Shown here piece by piece: positions 9,281 through 19,416 of a stretch of DNA of 64,000 bases. The DNA is from Diaphorobacter nitroreducens (GTDB taxonomy: Bacteria; Pseudomonadota; Gammaproteobacteria; Burkholderiales; Burkholderiaceae_C). The position numbers were made by a program, and so were the translations under genes. Positions within the stretch are counted from its first letter, which is position 1. Each line of letters opens with the position of its first letter. Location: positions 62,001-126,000 of the forward strand of contig RJVL01000006.1 in NCBI GenBank assembly GCA_003755025.1, given 5' to 3'. The notes under the pieces were generated by a model. It was not told the DNA's origin, did not search any database, and saw nothing but the letters and a program-made list of their open reading frames with translations.

Positions 9281-9320
9281 AAAGGACTGTATTTTTGCGA
9301 GTACGGGCCCTGACAAAACA

Positions 9321-9395
9321 TGGTGGGTGATACATGGATCGAACATGTGACCCCTGCCGTGTGAAGGCAGTGCTCTACCGCTGAGCTAATCACCC
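9321..9395 (-). tRNA. tRNA-Val(CAC), proximal copy
   Basis: Identical in all 75 bases, including encoded CCA, to the copy at 9206-9280; anticodon CAC at 9361-9363. It begins 41 bp after the dnaQ stop with no terminator between, so it may be processed from a dnaQ read-through transcript or have its own weak promoter; the sequence does not settle this. Confidence 0.97.
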
Positions 9396-9436
9396 GTGTC
9401 GTTGCTGCGACAGCCCGCGATTATGGCATAGCTTTC

Positions 9437-10150
9437 TCACGCCTCAGACAAAGTCCGCCAAATTGTTTTACCGCTGCTGGACTTGTCGATCTGCACGAGT
9501 ACTTCCTCATGCTCGGCAAGCTCCTGCGCACTGGCGGTCAGCACCGTCAGTGCAATGCGGCTCAGATCTACCGCGGCCACGGTGGTGCCTCCTGCCCCGG
9601 CGGTGGCCTCATCCATGATCAGCAGGGCATCCTGCCCACGGGTCATGTTGATGTAGACATCCGCCAGCAACTCCGCGTCCAGCAAAGCGCCGTGCAGCGT
9701 ACGGCTGGAATTGTCCACGCCCAGCCGGTCGCACAGCGAGTCCAGCGAGTTGCGCTTGCCCGGGAACATCTCCTTGGCCATGGCCAGGGTGTCGATCACG
9801 CCCCCGACATGCGCGGACAGCGGCGCCAGGCCGACCAGTTCCAACTCCTTGTCCAGGAAGCCCACGTCGAAGCTCGCGTTGTGGATGATGAGTTCCGCGC
9901 CCTGCAGGTATTGCAGGATGTCTTGCACCCGCTCGGCAAACTTGGGCTTGTCGCGCAGGAATTCATTGCTGATGCCGTGCACCTTCAGCGCGTCCTCATG
10001 GCTGTCGCGCTCGGGGTTCAGGTACAGATGCAGATTGTTGCCGGTGAGCTTGCGGTTGACGAGTTCCACGCAGCCCAGCTCGATGATGCGGTCGCCCCCT
10101 TCCGCCGACAGGCCGGTGGTCTCCGTGTCCAGAACAATCTGCCGGGACAT
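9437..10150 (-). CDS. dnaQ: DNA polymerase III epsilon subunit (3-prime to 5-prime proofreading exonuclease)
   Basis: Proofreading subunit of the replicative polymerase. 237 residues with the DnaQ exonuclease motifs: DTETTG (8-13; Asp8, Glu10), HNASFDVGFLD (90-100; Asp95) and HGALLDAE (153-160; His153, Asp158). The start MSRQIV at 10150 overlaps the stop of fdx as TGATG, so the two are translationally coupled; the longer reading frame to 10261 runs back into fdx and is not real. It is the last protein gene of the isc strand, followed by two tRNA-Val genes. Confidence 0.96.
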   Translation of the reverse strand: MSRQIVLDTETTGLSAEGGDRIIELGCVELVNRKLTGNNLHLYLNPERDSHEDALKVHGISNEFLRDKPKFAERVQDILQYLQGAELIIHNASFDVGFLDKELELVGLAPLSAHVGGVIDTLAMAKEMFPGKRNSLDSLCDRLGVDNSSRTLHGALLDAELLADVYINMTRGQDALLIMDEATAGAGGTTVAAVDLSRIALTVLTASAQELAEHEEVLVQIDKSSSGKTIWRTLSEA

Positions 10151-10488
10151 CAGTGGTTCTCCTTGGCGTGGTTGATGGAGTACTTGGGAATCTCCACTGT
10201 CACATCGCTCTGCGCCAGGATGGCCTGGCACGACAGGCGCGATTGCGGCTCCAGGCCCCACGCGCGGTCCAGCAGGTCTTCCTCCTCCTCTTCCGCATCA
10301 TTGAGCGATTCGAATCCTTTGCGCACGACCACATGGCAGGTCGTGCAGGCGCAGCTCATATCGCAGGCGTGCTCGATCTTGATGCCGTTGTCCAGCAGGG
10401 CCTCGCAGATCGAGGTGCCGGCCGGCGCGGTGATTTCCGCGCCCTCGGGACAGTATTCGTGATGAGGCAGGATCTTGATGACGGGCAT
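10150..10488 (-). CDS. fdx: ISC-system [2Fe-2S] ferredoxin
   Basis: Electron donor for Fe-S cluster assembly on IscU. The 112-residue product starting MPVIKIL has the adrenodoxin-type ligand set at Cys42, Cys48, Cys51 and Cys87 (HACDMSCACTTCH and LSCQ), matching E. coli Fdx positions. An in-frame ATG five codons upstream (10503) is possible. It lies 33 bp after hscA and its stop overlaps the dnaQ start (TGATG). No iscX follows; dnaQ takes that place. Confidence 0.96.
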   Translation of the reverse strand: MPVIKILPHHEYCPEGAEITAPAGTSICEALLDNGIKIEHACDMSCACTTCHVVVRKGFESLNDAEEEEEDLLDRAWGLEPQSRLSCQAILAQSDVTVEIPKYSINHAKENH

Positions 10489-10521
10489 GGGTGTTTGAAT
10501 CAATGGATGAGGTTTGTGCGC

Positions 10522-12390
10522 TCAGAGGGCGCTGACGTTCTTGCCTGCCAGGGCTTGGCGGATACCGCGGTTCATGCGCTGCGCGGCAAATGCCTCGGTG
10601 CCCTTGGCCAGGGCCTGCGCTGCGGCCTCGACAGCCGCCGCGTCGGTGCTGGTCTCCAGCGTGGCGCGCAGTGCATGCATCAGGTCGTCGATCGCCGTGC
10701 GCTCCGCGGCCGCTAGTACATCGCCGTCCACGTCCAGTGCGCTCTGCGTGGCGATCAGCAGGCGGTCGGCATCCACACGGGCTTCAACCAATGCGCGCGT
10801 CTGCATGTCCTGCTGCGCGGTCGCAAAGCCCTCTTGCAGCATGCGCGCGATCTGCTCGTCGGTGAGCCCGTAGGATGGCTTGACGTCAATACGCGCCTCC
10901 ACGCCGCTGGCCTGCTCGCGCGCAGCCACGCTGAGCAGGCCATCCGCATCGACCGTGAACGTGACGCGGATGCGCGCCGCGCCCGCCGCCATGGGGGGAA
11001 TGCCCCGCAGCTCAAAGCGCGCAAGGCTGCGGCAGTCCTGCACCAGGTCGCGCTCGCCCTGCACCACGTGGATGGCGAGAGCGGTTTGGCCATCCTTGTA
11101 GGTGGTGAAGTCCTGCGCCTTGGCCGTGGGAATGGTCTCGTTGCGGCCGATGATGCGTTCGACCAGCCCACCCATGGTTTCGATGCCCAAAGACAGCGGA
11201 ATCACGTCCAGCAGCAGCAGATCGCCGGCCGCATCGTTGCCGGCCAGTTGATTGGCCTGGATGGCCGCGCCGATGGCCACCACTTCGTCCGGGTTGAGGT
11301 TGGTCAACGGTTCACGGCCGAAGAATTCGGCCACCGCGGCGCGCACGACCGGCATGCGCGTGGAGCCGCCGACCAGCACCACGCCCTTGACCTCGTCGCG
11401 CTCGATCTGCGCATCGCGCAGGGTGCGGCGCACCGCCGCCAGGGAGCGCTGGGTGAGCTCCGCCGTCACTGCCGCAAAATCTTCACGCTTGACATCAAAT
11501 TGCACTGTAGCGCCCGCCACATCTGCGGTAAAAGCTACATTATCAATAGCAGTCAGCGCTTCCTTGCAGGCGCGCGCGGCCAAGCGCACCGCCGTCTTGT
11601 CCTCGGGCGTACTCGCCCGAACACCTGTCTGCTGCATCACCCACTCGGCCAGGGCCGCGTCGTAATCGTCACCACCCAGGGCCGAGTCCCCGCCGGTGGC
11701 AATGACTTCGAACACCCCTTGCGCCAGGCGCAACACGGAGATATCGAACGTGCCACCGCCCAGGTCGTACACGGCATAGACGCCTTCGGCTCCGTTGTCC
11801 AGCCCGTAGGCAATCGCGGCGGCCGTCGGCTCGTTGATCAGGCGCAGCAGATTCAGGCCCGCGAGGTGGGCGGCATCCTTGGTCGCCTGGCGCTGCGCGT
11901 CGTCGAAATATGCAGGCACCGTGATCACGGCGCCGTAAAGGTCACTGTCAAAGCTGTCTTCGGCGCGGTAGCGCAGCGTGGCGAGGATCTCGGCACTGAC
12001 TTCCACCGGCGATTTCACGCCTGCTGCGGTGGACAGCGAGAGCATTCCGCCACTGTCAGCCGCTGCAATGAAGTCATAGGGCAGCTTCTCGCGCCCCGTG
12101 ATGTCGCCCAGGCCCCGGCCCATGAATCGCTTGACGGACGACACCGTGTTGGCCGGGTCCTGCATCTGTGCTGCAGCGGCCTCGTAGCCGATCTGCCGCC
12201 CGCCCCCGCCCAGGTAGCGAACGACGGAAGGCAAAAGCACCCTGCCCTGCGCATCGGGCAAGCACTCGGCGACCCCGTTGCGCACCGCCGCCACCAGCGA
12301 ATGCGTGGTGCCCAGATCAATGCCGATGGCAACGCGCCGCTGGTGAGGATCGGGCGATTGCCCTGGTTCGGAAATCTGCAGAAGCGCCAT
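10522..12390 (-). CDS. hscA: Fe-S assembly chaperone HscA (specialised Hsp70)
   Basis: ATPase that, with HscB, binds the LPPVK motif of IscU and promotes cluster transfer. 622 residues, the usual HscA length. The actin-like ATPase domain opens with [13 protein letters not shown] (about 22-34) and carries [14 protein letters not shown] and GGSTRMP; the substrate-binding domain runs from about 390. It lies 66 bp after hscB and 33 bp before fdx. The segment encoding residues about 269-283 contains a short stretch on the + strand resembling the local palindromic repeat. Confidence 0.96.
   Translation of the reverse strand: MALLQISEPGQSPDPHQRRVAIGIDLGTTHSLVAAVRNGVAECLPDAQGRVLLPSVVRYLGGGGRQIGYEAAAAQMQDPANTVSSVKRFMGRGLGDITGREKLPYDFIAAADSGGMLSLSTAAGVKSPVEVSAEILATLRYRAEDSFDSDLYGAVITVPAYFDDAQRQATKDAAHLAGLNLLRLINEPTAAAIAYGLDNGAEGVYAVYDLGGGTFDISVLRLAQGVFEVIATGGDSALGGDDYDAALAEWVMQQTGVRASTPEDKTAVRLAARACKEALTAIDNVAFTADVAGATVQFDVKREDFAAVTAELTQRSLAAVRRTLRDAQIERDEVKGVVLVGGSTRMPVVRAAVAEFFGREPLTNLNPDEVVAIGAAIQANQLAGNDAAGDLLLLDVIPLSLGIETMGGLVERIIGRNETIPTAKAQDFTTYKDGQTALAIHVVQGERDLVQDCRSLARFELRGIPPMAAGAARIRVTFTVDADGLLSVAAREQASGVEARIDVKPSYGLTDEQIARMLQEGFATAQQDMQTRALVEARVDADRLLIATQSALDVDGDVLAAAERTAIDDLMHALRATLETSTDAAAVEAAAQALAKGTEAFAAQRMNRGIRQALAGKNVSAL
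11540..11582 (+). repeat. Possible repeat-family fragment inside hscA
   Basis: The + strand reads tatcaatagcagtcagcgct followed by tcc and gcgcgcggcc, which follows the order of the family (caatagctgct, gcgctt, gcgc, ggcc) with mismatches, and is AT-richer than its surroundings. The hscA frame stays open. The match is weak and could be chance. Confidence 0.25.
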
Positions 12391-12456
12391 GAAATGAGTG
12401 TGGAAAAGCCGGGGCCCGCAAGCGCACGCCCAGGCAGGAGTGACCGAATAAAGCGC

Positions 12457-12975
12457 CTATTGTCCCAGTTGCTCTCGGCGCAAATCGATGTCGTGCGCAA
12501 ATCGCGCAATGAACATGAGGGCTCTGACCTCGCGGGCTGCGCCGGCATAGTCCTGCTGCTGGTCCAGCAATTCCGCACAACGGGCCAACGCCACTTGCCG
12601 CGCCATATGGGTGGTGTCGTCCAGCGCGTCAAGCTCCGCACCGCTGCGGGCCTCATCCAGGGCTTCGCGCCACTCCATCTGCTGCATCAGGAAGGCCGCA
12701 GGCATGGCGGTGTTGTCCTCGGCGCGGATGGGCGAGCCGCCCAGCTCGCAAAGGTAAGCGGCCCGCTTCAAAGGATCCTTCAGGCGTTGGTATGCCTCGT
12801 TGATGCGCACCGACCATTGCATCGCCACACGCTGGGCGGCGGCGCCCTGCGCCGCAAACCGGTCGGGATGGGCTTCGCGCTGCAGGTCCTTCCACCGCGC
12901 GTCCAGGGCGTCGCGGTCCTGCGCAAAGCGGCGTGGCACGCCAAAAAGTTCGAAATCGTCGGATTGGAGGTTCAT
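12457..12975 (-). CDS. hscB: Co-chaperone HscB (J-protein for HscA)
   Basis: Delivers IscU to HscA and stimulates its ATPase. 172 residues: a J-domain (about 6-75) with the HPD tripeptide in REAHPDRF, and a C-terminal three-helix IscU-binding domain. The start MNLQSDDFELFGVPRRF at 12975 is the family N-terminus; upstream in-frame codons belong to the terminator-like leader and iscA. The start lies just past a hairpin with a T-run that separates it from iscA. Confidence 0.94.
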   Translation of the reverse strand: MNLQSDDFELFGVPRRFAQDRDALDARWKDLQREAHPDRFAAQGAAAQRVAMQWSVRINEAYQRLKDPLKRAAYLCELGGSPIRAEDNTAMPAAFLMQQMEWREALDEARSGAELDALDDTTHMARQVALARCAELLDQQQDYAGAAREVRALMFIARFAHDIDLRREQLGQ

Positions 12976-12981
12976 GGCAAT

Positions 12982-13014
12982 AAAAAAACCGCCAGCGCAG
13001 CGGGCGATGGCGGT
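12982..13014 (-). terminator. Terminator-like hairpin between iscA and hscB
   Basis: Read leftward, ACCGCCA (complement of 13008-13014) pairs with TGGCGGT (complement of 12988-12994) across a 13-base loop and runs into seven T residues (complement of 12982-12988). The T-run ends six bases before the hscB ATG. It has the form of an intrinsic terminator and could lower expression of hscBA-fdx-dnaQ relative to iscRSUA. Confidence 0.75.
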
Positions 13015-13042
13015 CCTGTGCAATAAGCGGCCTACGGCGTGC

Positions 13043-13366
13043 TCACACGCGGAAGCTCTCTCCACAACCACAGCGGTCGCGCTCGTTCGGGTTATTGAAG
13101 CGAAAGCCTTCATTGAGGCCTTCGCGCACAAAATCCAACTCGGTCCCGTCGATATAAGCAAGGCTCTTGGGATCGATCAGCACCTTGACGCCGTGATTTT
13201 CAAACACAACGTCTTCGGGTGCCTGCTCATCGACATATTCAAGCTTGTAAGCCAGGCCTGAGCATCCGGTGGTCTTAACACCCAGGCGCACGCCCACGCC
13301 CTTTCCCCGCCGGGCGAGGTAGCGCGTCACATGGCGCGCGGCAGCTTCGGTCAGCGTGATCGCCAT
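13043..13366 (-). CDS. iscA: A-type Fe-S carrier IscA
   Basis: Fe-S carrier of the ISC system. 107 residues with the three ligand cysteines in TTGCSGL (Cys near residue 35) and the C-terminal CGCGESF motif. It starts 5 bp after the iscU stop and sits in the standard isc order, which favours IscA over the similar ErpA. After its stop a terminator-like hairpin precedes hscB. Confidence 0.95.
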   Translation of the reverse strand: MAITLTEAAARHVTRYLARRGKGVGVRLGVKTTGCSGLAYKLEYVDEQAPEDVVFENHGVKVLIDPKSLAYIDGTELDFVREGLNEGFRFNNPNERDRCGCGESFRV

Positions 13367-13371
13367 GGTCT

Positions 13372-13773
13372 TCAGGCGGCCTCGACAGCCGCTCCGTGCT
13401 TGGCCTTGTAATCGTTGACGGCGGCCTTGATGGCGTCTTCCGCCAGGATGGAGCAGTGGATCTTCACCGGCGGCAGCGCCAGCTCTTCGGCGATCTGGCT
13501 GTTCTTGAGCGAGGCAGCCTCATCCAGCGTCTTGCCCTTGACCCATTCCGTCACCAGCGACGAGGACGCAATGGCGGAGCCGCAGCCGTAGGTCTTGAAG
13601 CGCGCATCCTCAATCACGCCCGTATCGGGGTTCACCTTGATCTGCAGCTTCATCACGTCGCCGCAAGCCGGCGCACCGACCATGCCGGTGCCCACCGAGT
13701 CGTCACCCTTGTCGAAGGAACCCACATTGCGGGGGTTCTCGTAATGGTCAATCACTTTGTCCGAGTAAGCCAT
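13372..13773 (-). CDS. iscU: Fe-S cluster assembly scaffold IscU
   Basis: Scaffold on which [2Fe-2S] clusters are built. 133 residues; cluster ligands Cys37 (PACGD), Cys64 (YGCGSA) and Cys107 (IHCS), and the HscA-recognition motif LPPVK at 100-104. It lies 37 bp after iscS and 5 bp before iscA, all read leftward. Confidence 0.98.
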   Translation of the reverse strand: MAYSDKVIDHYENPRNVGSFDKGDDSVGTGMVGAPACGDVMKLQIKVNPDTGVIEDARFKTYGCGSAIASSSLVTEWVKGKTLDEAASLKNSQIAEELALPPVKIHCSILAEDAIKAAVNDYKAKHGAAVEAA

Positions 13774-13810
13774 GGTGTGTTTCTCCTGTATTCCGTCGTT
13801 CCGCGTGTGG

Positions 13811-15031
13811 TCAGTGAGCCGCCCATTGGATGGTGCTCAGGTCCACCCCATCCTGGTACATCTCCCAGAGGGGGCTCAACTCACGCAACTTGGCGACGTT
13901 GTGCCGGATGGTGCTGATCGCGTAGTCAATTTCCTCTTCCGTCGTGAAACGGCCAATGGTCATGCGCAGGCTGCTGTGGGCCAGCTCATCGCTGCGACCC
14001 AGGGCGCGCAGCACATAGCTGGGTTCCAGGCTCGCCGAAGTGCAAGCCGACCCGGAAGACACTGCCAGTCCCTTGATGCCCATGATCAGGGATTCGCCTT
14101 CCACGAAGTTGAAGCTCATGTTCAGGTTGTGGGGTACGCGCCGCTCCAGGTCGCCGTTGATAAAGACCTGCTCCACATCCTTCAGACCGTCCAGCAGACG
14201 CTTTTGCAGCGCTTGGACCTTGCCCAAATCCTGGGCCATTTCCAGCTTGGCCAGGCGGAAAGCCTCGCCCATGCCCACAATCTGGTGGGTGGGCAACGTG
14301 CCCGAACGCATGCCACGCTCGTGCCCGCCACCATGCATCTGCGCTTCCAGGCGCACGCGCGGCTTGCGGCGCACGTAGAGGGCTCCGATGCCCTTGGGTC
14401 CGTAAGTCTTGTGCGAAGCCAGGCTCATCAAATCCACGGGCAATTGGTTCAGGTCGATTTCGACCTTGCCGGTGGCCTGCGCGGCATCCACATGAAAAAT
14501 GATGCCCTTCTCGCGGCAAAGCGCACCCAGCTGGGGAATGTCCTGGATCACGCCGATTTCGTTGTTCACGAACATGACACTGGCCAGGATCGTGTCAGGG
14601 CGGATGGCGGCCTTGAACTTCTCGATGTCGAGCAGGCCGTTCTCCTGCACATCGAGGTAGGTCACTTCGAAGCCTTGGCGCTCCAGTTCACGCATCACGT
14701 CAAGGACGGCCTTGTGCTCCGTCTTCACGGTGATGAGATGCTTGCCCTTGCCTTGGTAGAAATGGGCAGCGCCCTTGATGGCGAGGTTGTTGGATTCAGT
14801 GGCGCCCGAGGTCCACACGATCTCGCGCGGGTCGGCGCCGATCAGATCGGCCACATGGCCGCGGGCTTGCTCCACGGCCTCTTCGGCCTCCCAGCCCCAG
14901 GCGTGGCTGCGCGACGCCGGGTTGCCGAAGTGTTCGCGCAACCAGGGAATCATCGCGTCGACGACCCGGCCGTCCACGGGGGTCGTGGCGCCGTAGTCAA
15001 GATAGATAGGGAAATGCGGAGTCATGTCCAT
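13811..15031 (-). CDS. iscS: Cysteine desulfurase IscS
   Basis: PLP enzyme that takes sulphur from cysteine and passes it to IscU, and also feeds tRNA thiolation. 406 residues. [10 protein letters not shown] places the PLP Asp, [20 protein letters not shown] holds the PLP lysine, and [17 protein letters not shown] carries the persulphide cysteine on the mobile loop. The start may be MDMTPHF (15031) or MTPHF two codons later. iscR ends 104 bp upstream. Confidence 0.97.
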   Translation of the reverse strand: MDMTPHFPIYLDYGATTPVDGRVVDAMIPWLREHFGNPASRSHAWGWEAEEAVEQARGHVADLIGADPREIVWTSGATESNNLAIKGAAHFYQGKGKHLITVKTEHKAVLDVMRELERQGFEVTYLDVQENGLLDIEKFKAAIRPDTILASVMFVNNEIGVIQDIPQLGALCREKGIIFHVDAAQATGKVEIDLNQLPVDLMSLASHKTYGPKGIGALYVRRKPRVRLEAQMHGGGHERGMRSGTLPTHQIVGMGEAFRLAKLEMAQDLGKVQALQKRLLDGLKDVEQVFINGDLERRVPHNLNMSFNFVEGESLIMGIKGLAVSSGSACTSASLEPSYVLRALGRSDELAHSSLRMTIGRFTTEEEIDYAISTIRHNVAKLRELSPLWEMYQDGVDLSTIQWAAH

Positions 15032-15135
15032 GGCTGGCTCAGTGAAAAGTTCTGGCTGGCATCAGAAAGCAATAGGATCGACGTGGCGAGCCCGCCCCGC
15101 GCGCAGCCCGTGGCCGGCGCAGGTCAGCCTGCAGC

Positions 15136-15672
15136 TCAAGATTTGGCGAACGCGTTGCCGAGGGCAAACACCGAATTGGGTGCATTCACACGGATCGGCT
15201 TGACCACCGGCGTGGTGGAGATCGCGCGGCGCGTGACCGGCTTGTCTTCGATTTGCACGCCCTTGGCGAGCTGGTCGTCCACCAGTTTCTGCAACGTGAC
15301 GGAATCCAGGAATTCCACCATGCGCTGGTTCAGAGAGGCCCACAGCTCGTGCGTCATGCAACGGCCCGCCTCGCCCAGGCAGTTTTCCTTGCCACCGCAC
15401 TGCGTGGCATCAATGGGCTCGTCCACGGAAACGATGATGTCTGCCACGGTAATATCGCCCGCCTTGCGGGCGAGCGTATAACCGCCGCCAGGGCCGCGCG
15501 TGGATTCCACCAGTTCGTGGCGGCGCAGCTTTCCGAACAATTGTTCCAGATAGGACAGCGAAATCTGTTGGCGCTGGCTGATGGCCGCCAAGGTGACGGG
15601 CCCGTTGTTCTGGCGTAGGGCCAGATCGATCATGGCGGTGACCGCAAAACGGCCTTTGGTTGTGAGACGCAT
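15136..15672 (-). CDS. iscR: Fe-S cluster regulator IscR
   Basis: Rrf2-family repressor that senses [2Fe-2S] status and controls the isc operon. 178 residues: winged helix (1-70, MRLTTKGRFAV start), then the cluster-binding cysteines Cys92, Cys98 and Cys105 with His108 close by, as in E. coli IscR (one extra residue before the third Cys). It heads the leftward isc set, and a type-1 IscR operator overlaps its promoter at 15806-15830, consistent with autorepression. Confidence 0.97.
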   Translation of the reverse strand: MRLTTKGRFAVTAMIDLALRQNNGPVTLAAISQRQQISLSYLEQLFGKLRRHELVESTRGPGGGYTLARKAGDITVADIIVSVDEPIDATQCGGKENCLGEAGRCMTHELWASLNQRMVEFLDSVTLQKLVDDQLAKGVQIEDKPVTRRAISTTPVVKPIRVNAPNSVFALGNAFAKS

Positions 15673-15805
15673 CGCAAGCTCCTTGTCTAGGCTTGATCGT
15701 TATAGAAACGCCGCGGCATGCGTATAGCCAACCGGGCACCGTCTCCACCCTTTCCCTGAAGCGCTACGGCTGCAGCCTCCAAGGCCCTTGTTTGTTGTGG
15801 GGCTC

Positions 15806-15831
15806 TTTCTTGAGTATTTGAGACAAGTATA
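15806..15831 (-). promoter_or_regulatory. IscR type-1 operator overlapping the iscR -10
   Basis: Read leftward from 15830, ATACTTGTCTC then AAATACTCAAG matches the type-1 consensus (ATAsYYGACT, AT-spacer, AGTCRRsTAT) at 20 of 25 positions by my count. It overlaps a -10 hexamer TATACT (complement of 15826-15831), with the ATG of iscR about 155 bp downstream. No good -35 is visible at 17 bp, which fits a regulated promoter. Repression by holo-IscR is the known role of such sites. Confidence 0.75.
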
Positions 15832-15907
15832 GCACAAATCCCTATTAATTTTGTCGGGTAACTAGACTAAACAGTCGCGTTTTCTCCTGCAGGGTCGCAA
15901 AGCCTGG

Positions 15908-18004
15908 TCATGCGGCAGGGATTTGATCGCCGCCATGCGCTCCAAACACCCGGTCCTTGAGACGGGTCAATTGATCGCGCACCCGAGCAGCCTGCTCAAA
16001 CTCCAGGTTGCGGGCGTGTTCCAGCATGAGCTTTTCCAGCCGCTTGATTTCGCGGGCAATGTCCTTTTCGGACATCTCCTCCAATTCGGCCTGCCGCGCC
16101 GCATCTTCGCGGAGTCGCTGGGCTTCCTGGCCTGCCTTCTCGCTATAAACGCCGTCAATCAGGTCTCGCACCTGCTTGACGATGCTGCGCGGCGTAATAC
16201 CCCGGGCCTCGTTGTATGCGATCTGTTTGGCGCGGCGGCGTTCCGTTTCGCTGATCGCCTTGCGCATTGAGTCGGTGATCCGGTCGGCATACAGAATGGC
16301 CTTGCCGTGCAGGTTGCGCGCCGCCCGGCCGATGGTCTGGATCAGGCTGCGTTCGGCGCGCAGGAAACCCTCCTTGTCGGCATCCAGGATGGCCACCAGG
16401 GAGACCTCAGGAATGTCCAGCCCCTCACGCAGCAGGTTGATTCCCACCAGGACATCGAAGGCTCCCAGGCGCAGGTCGCGAATGATTTCCACGCGCTCCA
16501 CGGTGTCGATATCGGAGTGCAGATAGCGCACCTTGACCCCGTTGTCGTTCAGGTAATCGGTCAGTTGCTCCGCCATGCGCTTCGTCAGCGTCGTAATGAG
16601 TACGCGTTGATTCTTTTGCGTGCAATTGCGTATTTCCTGCAGCACGTCATCCACCTGATGGGTAGCGGGACGCACCTCCACCTCCGGGTCCACCAAGCCG
16701 GTGGGCCGTACCACCTGGTCCACCACCTGGCCCGAGTGCTCCTTCTCATAATCAGCCGGAGTGGCAGAAACAAACACCACCTGCCGCATGCGCTGCTCGA
16801 ATTCCTCGAACTTGAGCGGCCGGTTGTCCAATGCCGACGGCAGGCGAAAGCCGTACTCGACCAGCGTGGTCTTGCGCGCGCGGTCGCCGTTGTACATGGC
16901 GTTGAGTTGCCCGATCATCTGGTGGCTCTCATCCAGGAACATCAGCGCATCGGGCGGGAGGTAGTCGGTCAGCGTGCTCGGCGGCTCGCCAGGCGCAGAA
17001 CCCGACAGGTGACGCGTGTAGTTCTCGATGCCCTTGCAGTGCCCCACTTCGCTGAGCATTTCCAGGTCGAAGCGCGTGCGCTGCTCCAGCCGTTGCGCCT
17101 CCACCAACTTGCCCTCGGCCACGAAGAACTTGAGCCGCTCGTCCAGTTCCTGCTTGATGGTCTCCACGGCCGCCAGCACCTTGTCGCGCGGCGTCACGTA
17201 ATGACTGCTGGGGTACACCGTGAAGCGCGGAATTTTTTGCTGGATACGCCCCGTGAGCGGGTCGAACAGCTGCAGGCTTTCCACCTCGTCGTCGAACAGT
17301 TCGATGCGCACCGCCAGCTCGGAATGCTCGGCAGGGAACACATCGATGGTGTCGCCACGCACGCGGAACTTGCCCCGGCTGAAGTCCTGCTCGTTGCGCT
17401 GGTACTGCATGCGGATCAGCTGCGCGATCGCGTCACGCTGGCTCAGCTGGTCGCCCACGCGCAGCGTCATGATCATGCGGTGGTAGCTCTCGGGCTCACC
17501 AATGCCGTAGATGGCCGACACGGTGGCCACGATGACCACATCGCGCCGCTCCAGCAAGCTTTTGGTGCACGACAGGCGCATCTGCTCGATGTGCTCGTTG
17601 ATGGCGCTGTCCTTCTCGATGAACAGGTCGCGCTGAGGCACGTAGGCCTCGGGCTGGTAGTAGTCGTAGTAGCTCACGAAGTACTCCACGGCGTTCTTGG
17701 GGAAGAACTCGCGGAACTCGCTGTACAACTGTGCGGCCAGCGTCTTGTTGGGCGCGAAGATGATGGCCGGCCGTCCCAGGCGGGCGATCACGTTCGCCAT
17801 GGTGAAGGTCTTGCCCGAGCCCGTCACCCCCAGCAGGGTCTGGAACACCTCGCCGTCCTGCACGCCCTCCACCAGCTTGGCGATGGCCTCGGGCTGATCA
17901 CCGGCGGGCGGGTATGGCTGGTACAACGAAAAGGGCGAACCTGGAAACTGGACGAACTGCCCGTCCGCCGCGCCAGCGGCCGGCTCAGAGGTGACTTCAT
18001 GCAT
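15908..18004 (-). CDS. uvrB: Excinuclease ABC subunit B
   Basis: Damage-verifying helicase-like core of nucleotide excision repair. 698 residues from MHEVTSEP. Walker A GVTGSGKT (59-66), the beta-hairpin [12 protein letters not shown], the DESH-type box FLDESHQ, helicase motif VI around QTIGRAARN and a C-terminal UVR domain (about 650-685) that binds UvrC are visible. The start is set at 18004, where homology begins; the longer frame to 18175 would overlap the divergent aminotransferase gene. There is a 108-bp gap to that gene; no LexA box was recognised. Confidence 0.96.
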   Translation of the reverse strand: MHEVTSEPAAGAADGQFVQFPGSPFSLYQPYPPAGDQPEAIAKLVEGVQDGEVFQTLLGVTGSGKTFTMANVIARLGRPAIIFAPNKTLAAQLYSEFREFFPKNAVEYFVSYYDYYQPEAYVPQRDLFIEKDSAINEHIEQMRLSCTKSLLERRDVVIVATVSAIYGIGEPESYHRMIMTLRVGDQLSQRDAIAQLIRMQYQRNEQDFSRGKFRVRGDTIDVFPAEHSELAVRIELFDDEVESLQLFDPLTGRIQQKIPRFTVYPSSHYVTPRDKVLAAVETIKQELDERLKFFVAEGKLVEAQRLEQRTRFDLEMLSEVGHCKGIENYTRHLSGSAPGEPPSTLTDYLPPDALMFLDESHQMIGQLNAMYNGDRARKTTLVEYGFRLPSALDNRPLKFEEFEQRMRQVVFVSATPADYEKEHSGQVVDQVVRPTGLVDPEVEVRPATHQVDDVLQEIRNCTQKNQRVLITTLTKRMAEQLTDYLNDNGVKVRYLHSDIDTVERVEIIRDLRLGAFDVLVGINLLREGLDIPEVSLVAILDADKEGFLRAERSLIQTIGRAARNLHGKAILYADRITDSMRKAISETERRRAKQIAYNEARGITPRSIVKQVRDLIDGVYSEKAGQEAQRLREDAARQAELEEMSEKDIAREIKRLEKLMLEHARNLEFEQAARVRDQLTRLKDRVFGAHGGDQIPAA

Positions 18005-18112
18005 GGCGGAGGTAAACGGCGCGCGGGGGCGGCCGTTAAAATCAAGAGTGGACCGAAAGCCTACCGTAGGTGAGGTCCCGTCGTCAGATTTCCATCCCCT
18101 CAAGGACTTTTC

Positions 18113-19309
18113 ATGTCTCTGTTCACCGCCGTCGAAATGGCTCCCCGCGACCCGATCCTGGGTCTCAACGAACAATACGCCGCCGACCCCAATCCAGCCA
18201 AGGTCAACCTGGGCGTGGGCGTGTACTTCGACGACAACGGCAAGCTACCCCTGCTGCAGTGCGTGCAGGCGGCCGAAAAGGCCATGATGGACAAGCCCGC
18301 TGCGCGCGGCTATCTGCCCATCGACGGCATCGCCGCCTATGACAACGCGGTCAAGGCCCTGGTGTTCGGCGCGGAGTCCGACGTCGTCAAGGCCGGCCGC
18401 GTGGCCACGGTGCAGGCCATTGGCGGCACGGGCGGCCTGAAGATCGGCGCAGACTTCCTCAAGAAGATCAGCCCGAACGCGAAGGTGCTGATCTCCGACC
18501 CGAGCTGGGAAAACCACCGCGCCATCTTCACCAATGCCGGCTTCGAGGTGGGCAGCTACCGCTACTACGACGCCGCCAACCGCAAGGTGGACTTCGACGG
18601 CATGCTGGCCGACCTGAACGCCGCCGCGCCCGGCACCATCGTGGTGCTGCATGCCTGCTGCCACAACCCCACGGGCTACGACATCACCGCCGCGCAGTGG
18701 GAGCAGGTGATCGCCGCCGTGAAGGCCAAGGGCCTGGTGGCCTTCCTCGACATGGCCTACCAGGGCTTCGGCCACGGTATTGCCGAGGACGGCGCCGTGA
18801 TCGGCAAGTTCGTCGCGGCCGGCCTGAACATTTTTGTGTCCACCTCGTTCTCCAAGAGCTTCAGCCTGTACGGCGAGCGCGTGGGCGCGCTGTCCGTAGT
18901 GGCCAACGACAAGGACGAGGCCGCGCGCGTGCTCTCGCAGCTCAAGATCGTGATCCGCACCAACTACAGCAACCCGCCCACGCACGGCGGCGCCGTGGTG
19001 GCGGCGGTACTGAACAACCCCGAGCTGCGTGCCCTGTGGGAAAAGGAACTGGGCGAGATGCGCGTGCGCATCAAGGAAATGCGCCAGAAGCTGGTGGACG
19101 GCCTGAAGGCCGCCGGTGTGAAGCAGGACATGGGCTTCATCACCACGCAGATCGGCATGTTCAGCTACTCGGGCCTGTCCAAAGACCAGATGGTGCGCCT
19201 GCGCAATGAGTTCGGCGTGTACGGCACCGACACCGGCCGCATGTGCGTGGCCGCGCTCAACAGCAAGAACATCGACTACGTCTGCCAGGCCATCGCCAAG
19301 GTGATCTGA
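18113..19309 (+). CDS. Aspartate/aromatic amino acid aminotransferase (class I, TyrB/AspC type)
   Basis: PLP aminotransferase exchanging amino groups between aspartate or aromatic amino acids and 2-oxoglutarate. 398 residues, the family length. [11 protein letters not shown] gives the substrate and PLP contacts (Asn-Pro-Thr-Gly), [16 protein letters not shown] places the PLP lysine at Lys248, and MCVAALN near the C-terminus is typical of the AspC/TyrB subgroup. Aspartate versus aromatic preference cannot be told from sequence. It is followed by a clear terminator. Confidence 0.93.
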   Translation: MSLFTAVEMAPRDPILGLNEQYAADPNPAKVNLGVGVYFDDNGKLPLLQCVQAAEKAMMDKPAARGYLPIDGIAAYDNAVKALVFGAESDVVKAGRVATVQAIGGTGGLKIGADFLKKISPNAKVLISDPSWENHRAIFTNAGFEVGSYRYYDAANRKVDFDGMLADLNAAAPGTIVVLHACCHNPTGYDITAAQWEQVIAAVKAKGLVAFLDMAYQGFGHGIAEDGAVIGKFVAAGLNIFVSTSFSKSFSLYGERVGALSVVANDKDEAARVLSQLKIVIRTNYSNPPTHGGAVVAAVLNNPELRALWEKELGEMRVRIKEMRQKLVDGLKAAGVKQDMGFITTQIGMFSYSGLSKDQMVRLRNEFGVYGTDTGRMCVAALNSKNIDYVCQAIAKVI

Positions 19310-19324
19310 GCCGCAGCGATGCCC

Positions 19325-19355
19325 CAAAAAAGCAACCGCCTTCGGGCGGTTTTTT
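19325..19355. terminator. Bidirectional intrinsic terminator
   Basis: AACCGCC (19334-19340), loop TTCG, GGCGGTT (19345-19351), then a T-run to 19355; an A-run at 19326-19331 gives a T-run when read leftward. It ends the aminotransferase gene and can also stop transcription from the leftward ygiD gene. Confidence 0.93.
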
Positions 19356-19361
19356 CATGTG

Positions 19362-19411
19362 TTTTCGGGCTCAAACACCCATCCAGCAAGCGCTAGCAGC
19401 TATCAATTTAG
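19362..19411 (-). repeat. Palindromic repeat-family copy
   Basis: Read leftward it gives TTGATAGCTGCTAGCGCTTG, then CTGGATGGG and a T-rich end, a good match to the first half of the family consensus. It lies between the terminator of the aminotransferase gene and the ygiD stop. Confidence 0.7.
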
Positions 19412-19416
19412 GTAGT

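Noticed and set aside
10834-13026. 730-codon open frame antisense to hscA and hscB
   Set aside because: It crosses two clear sense genes and an intergenic terminator; its composition is typical of a shadow frame.
15865-15876. GACTAAACAGTC as a second IscR site
   Set aside because: Spacer is one base short of the type-1 pattern and outer positions do not match; kept only as a remark.
16307-18073. 588-codon open frame antisense to uvrB
   Set aside because: uvrB motifs are intact on the other strand; no recognisable domain in this frame.
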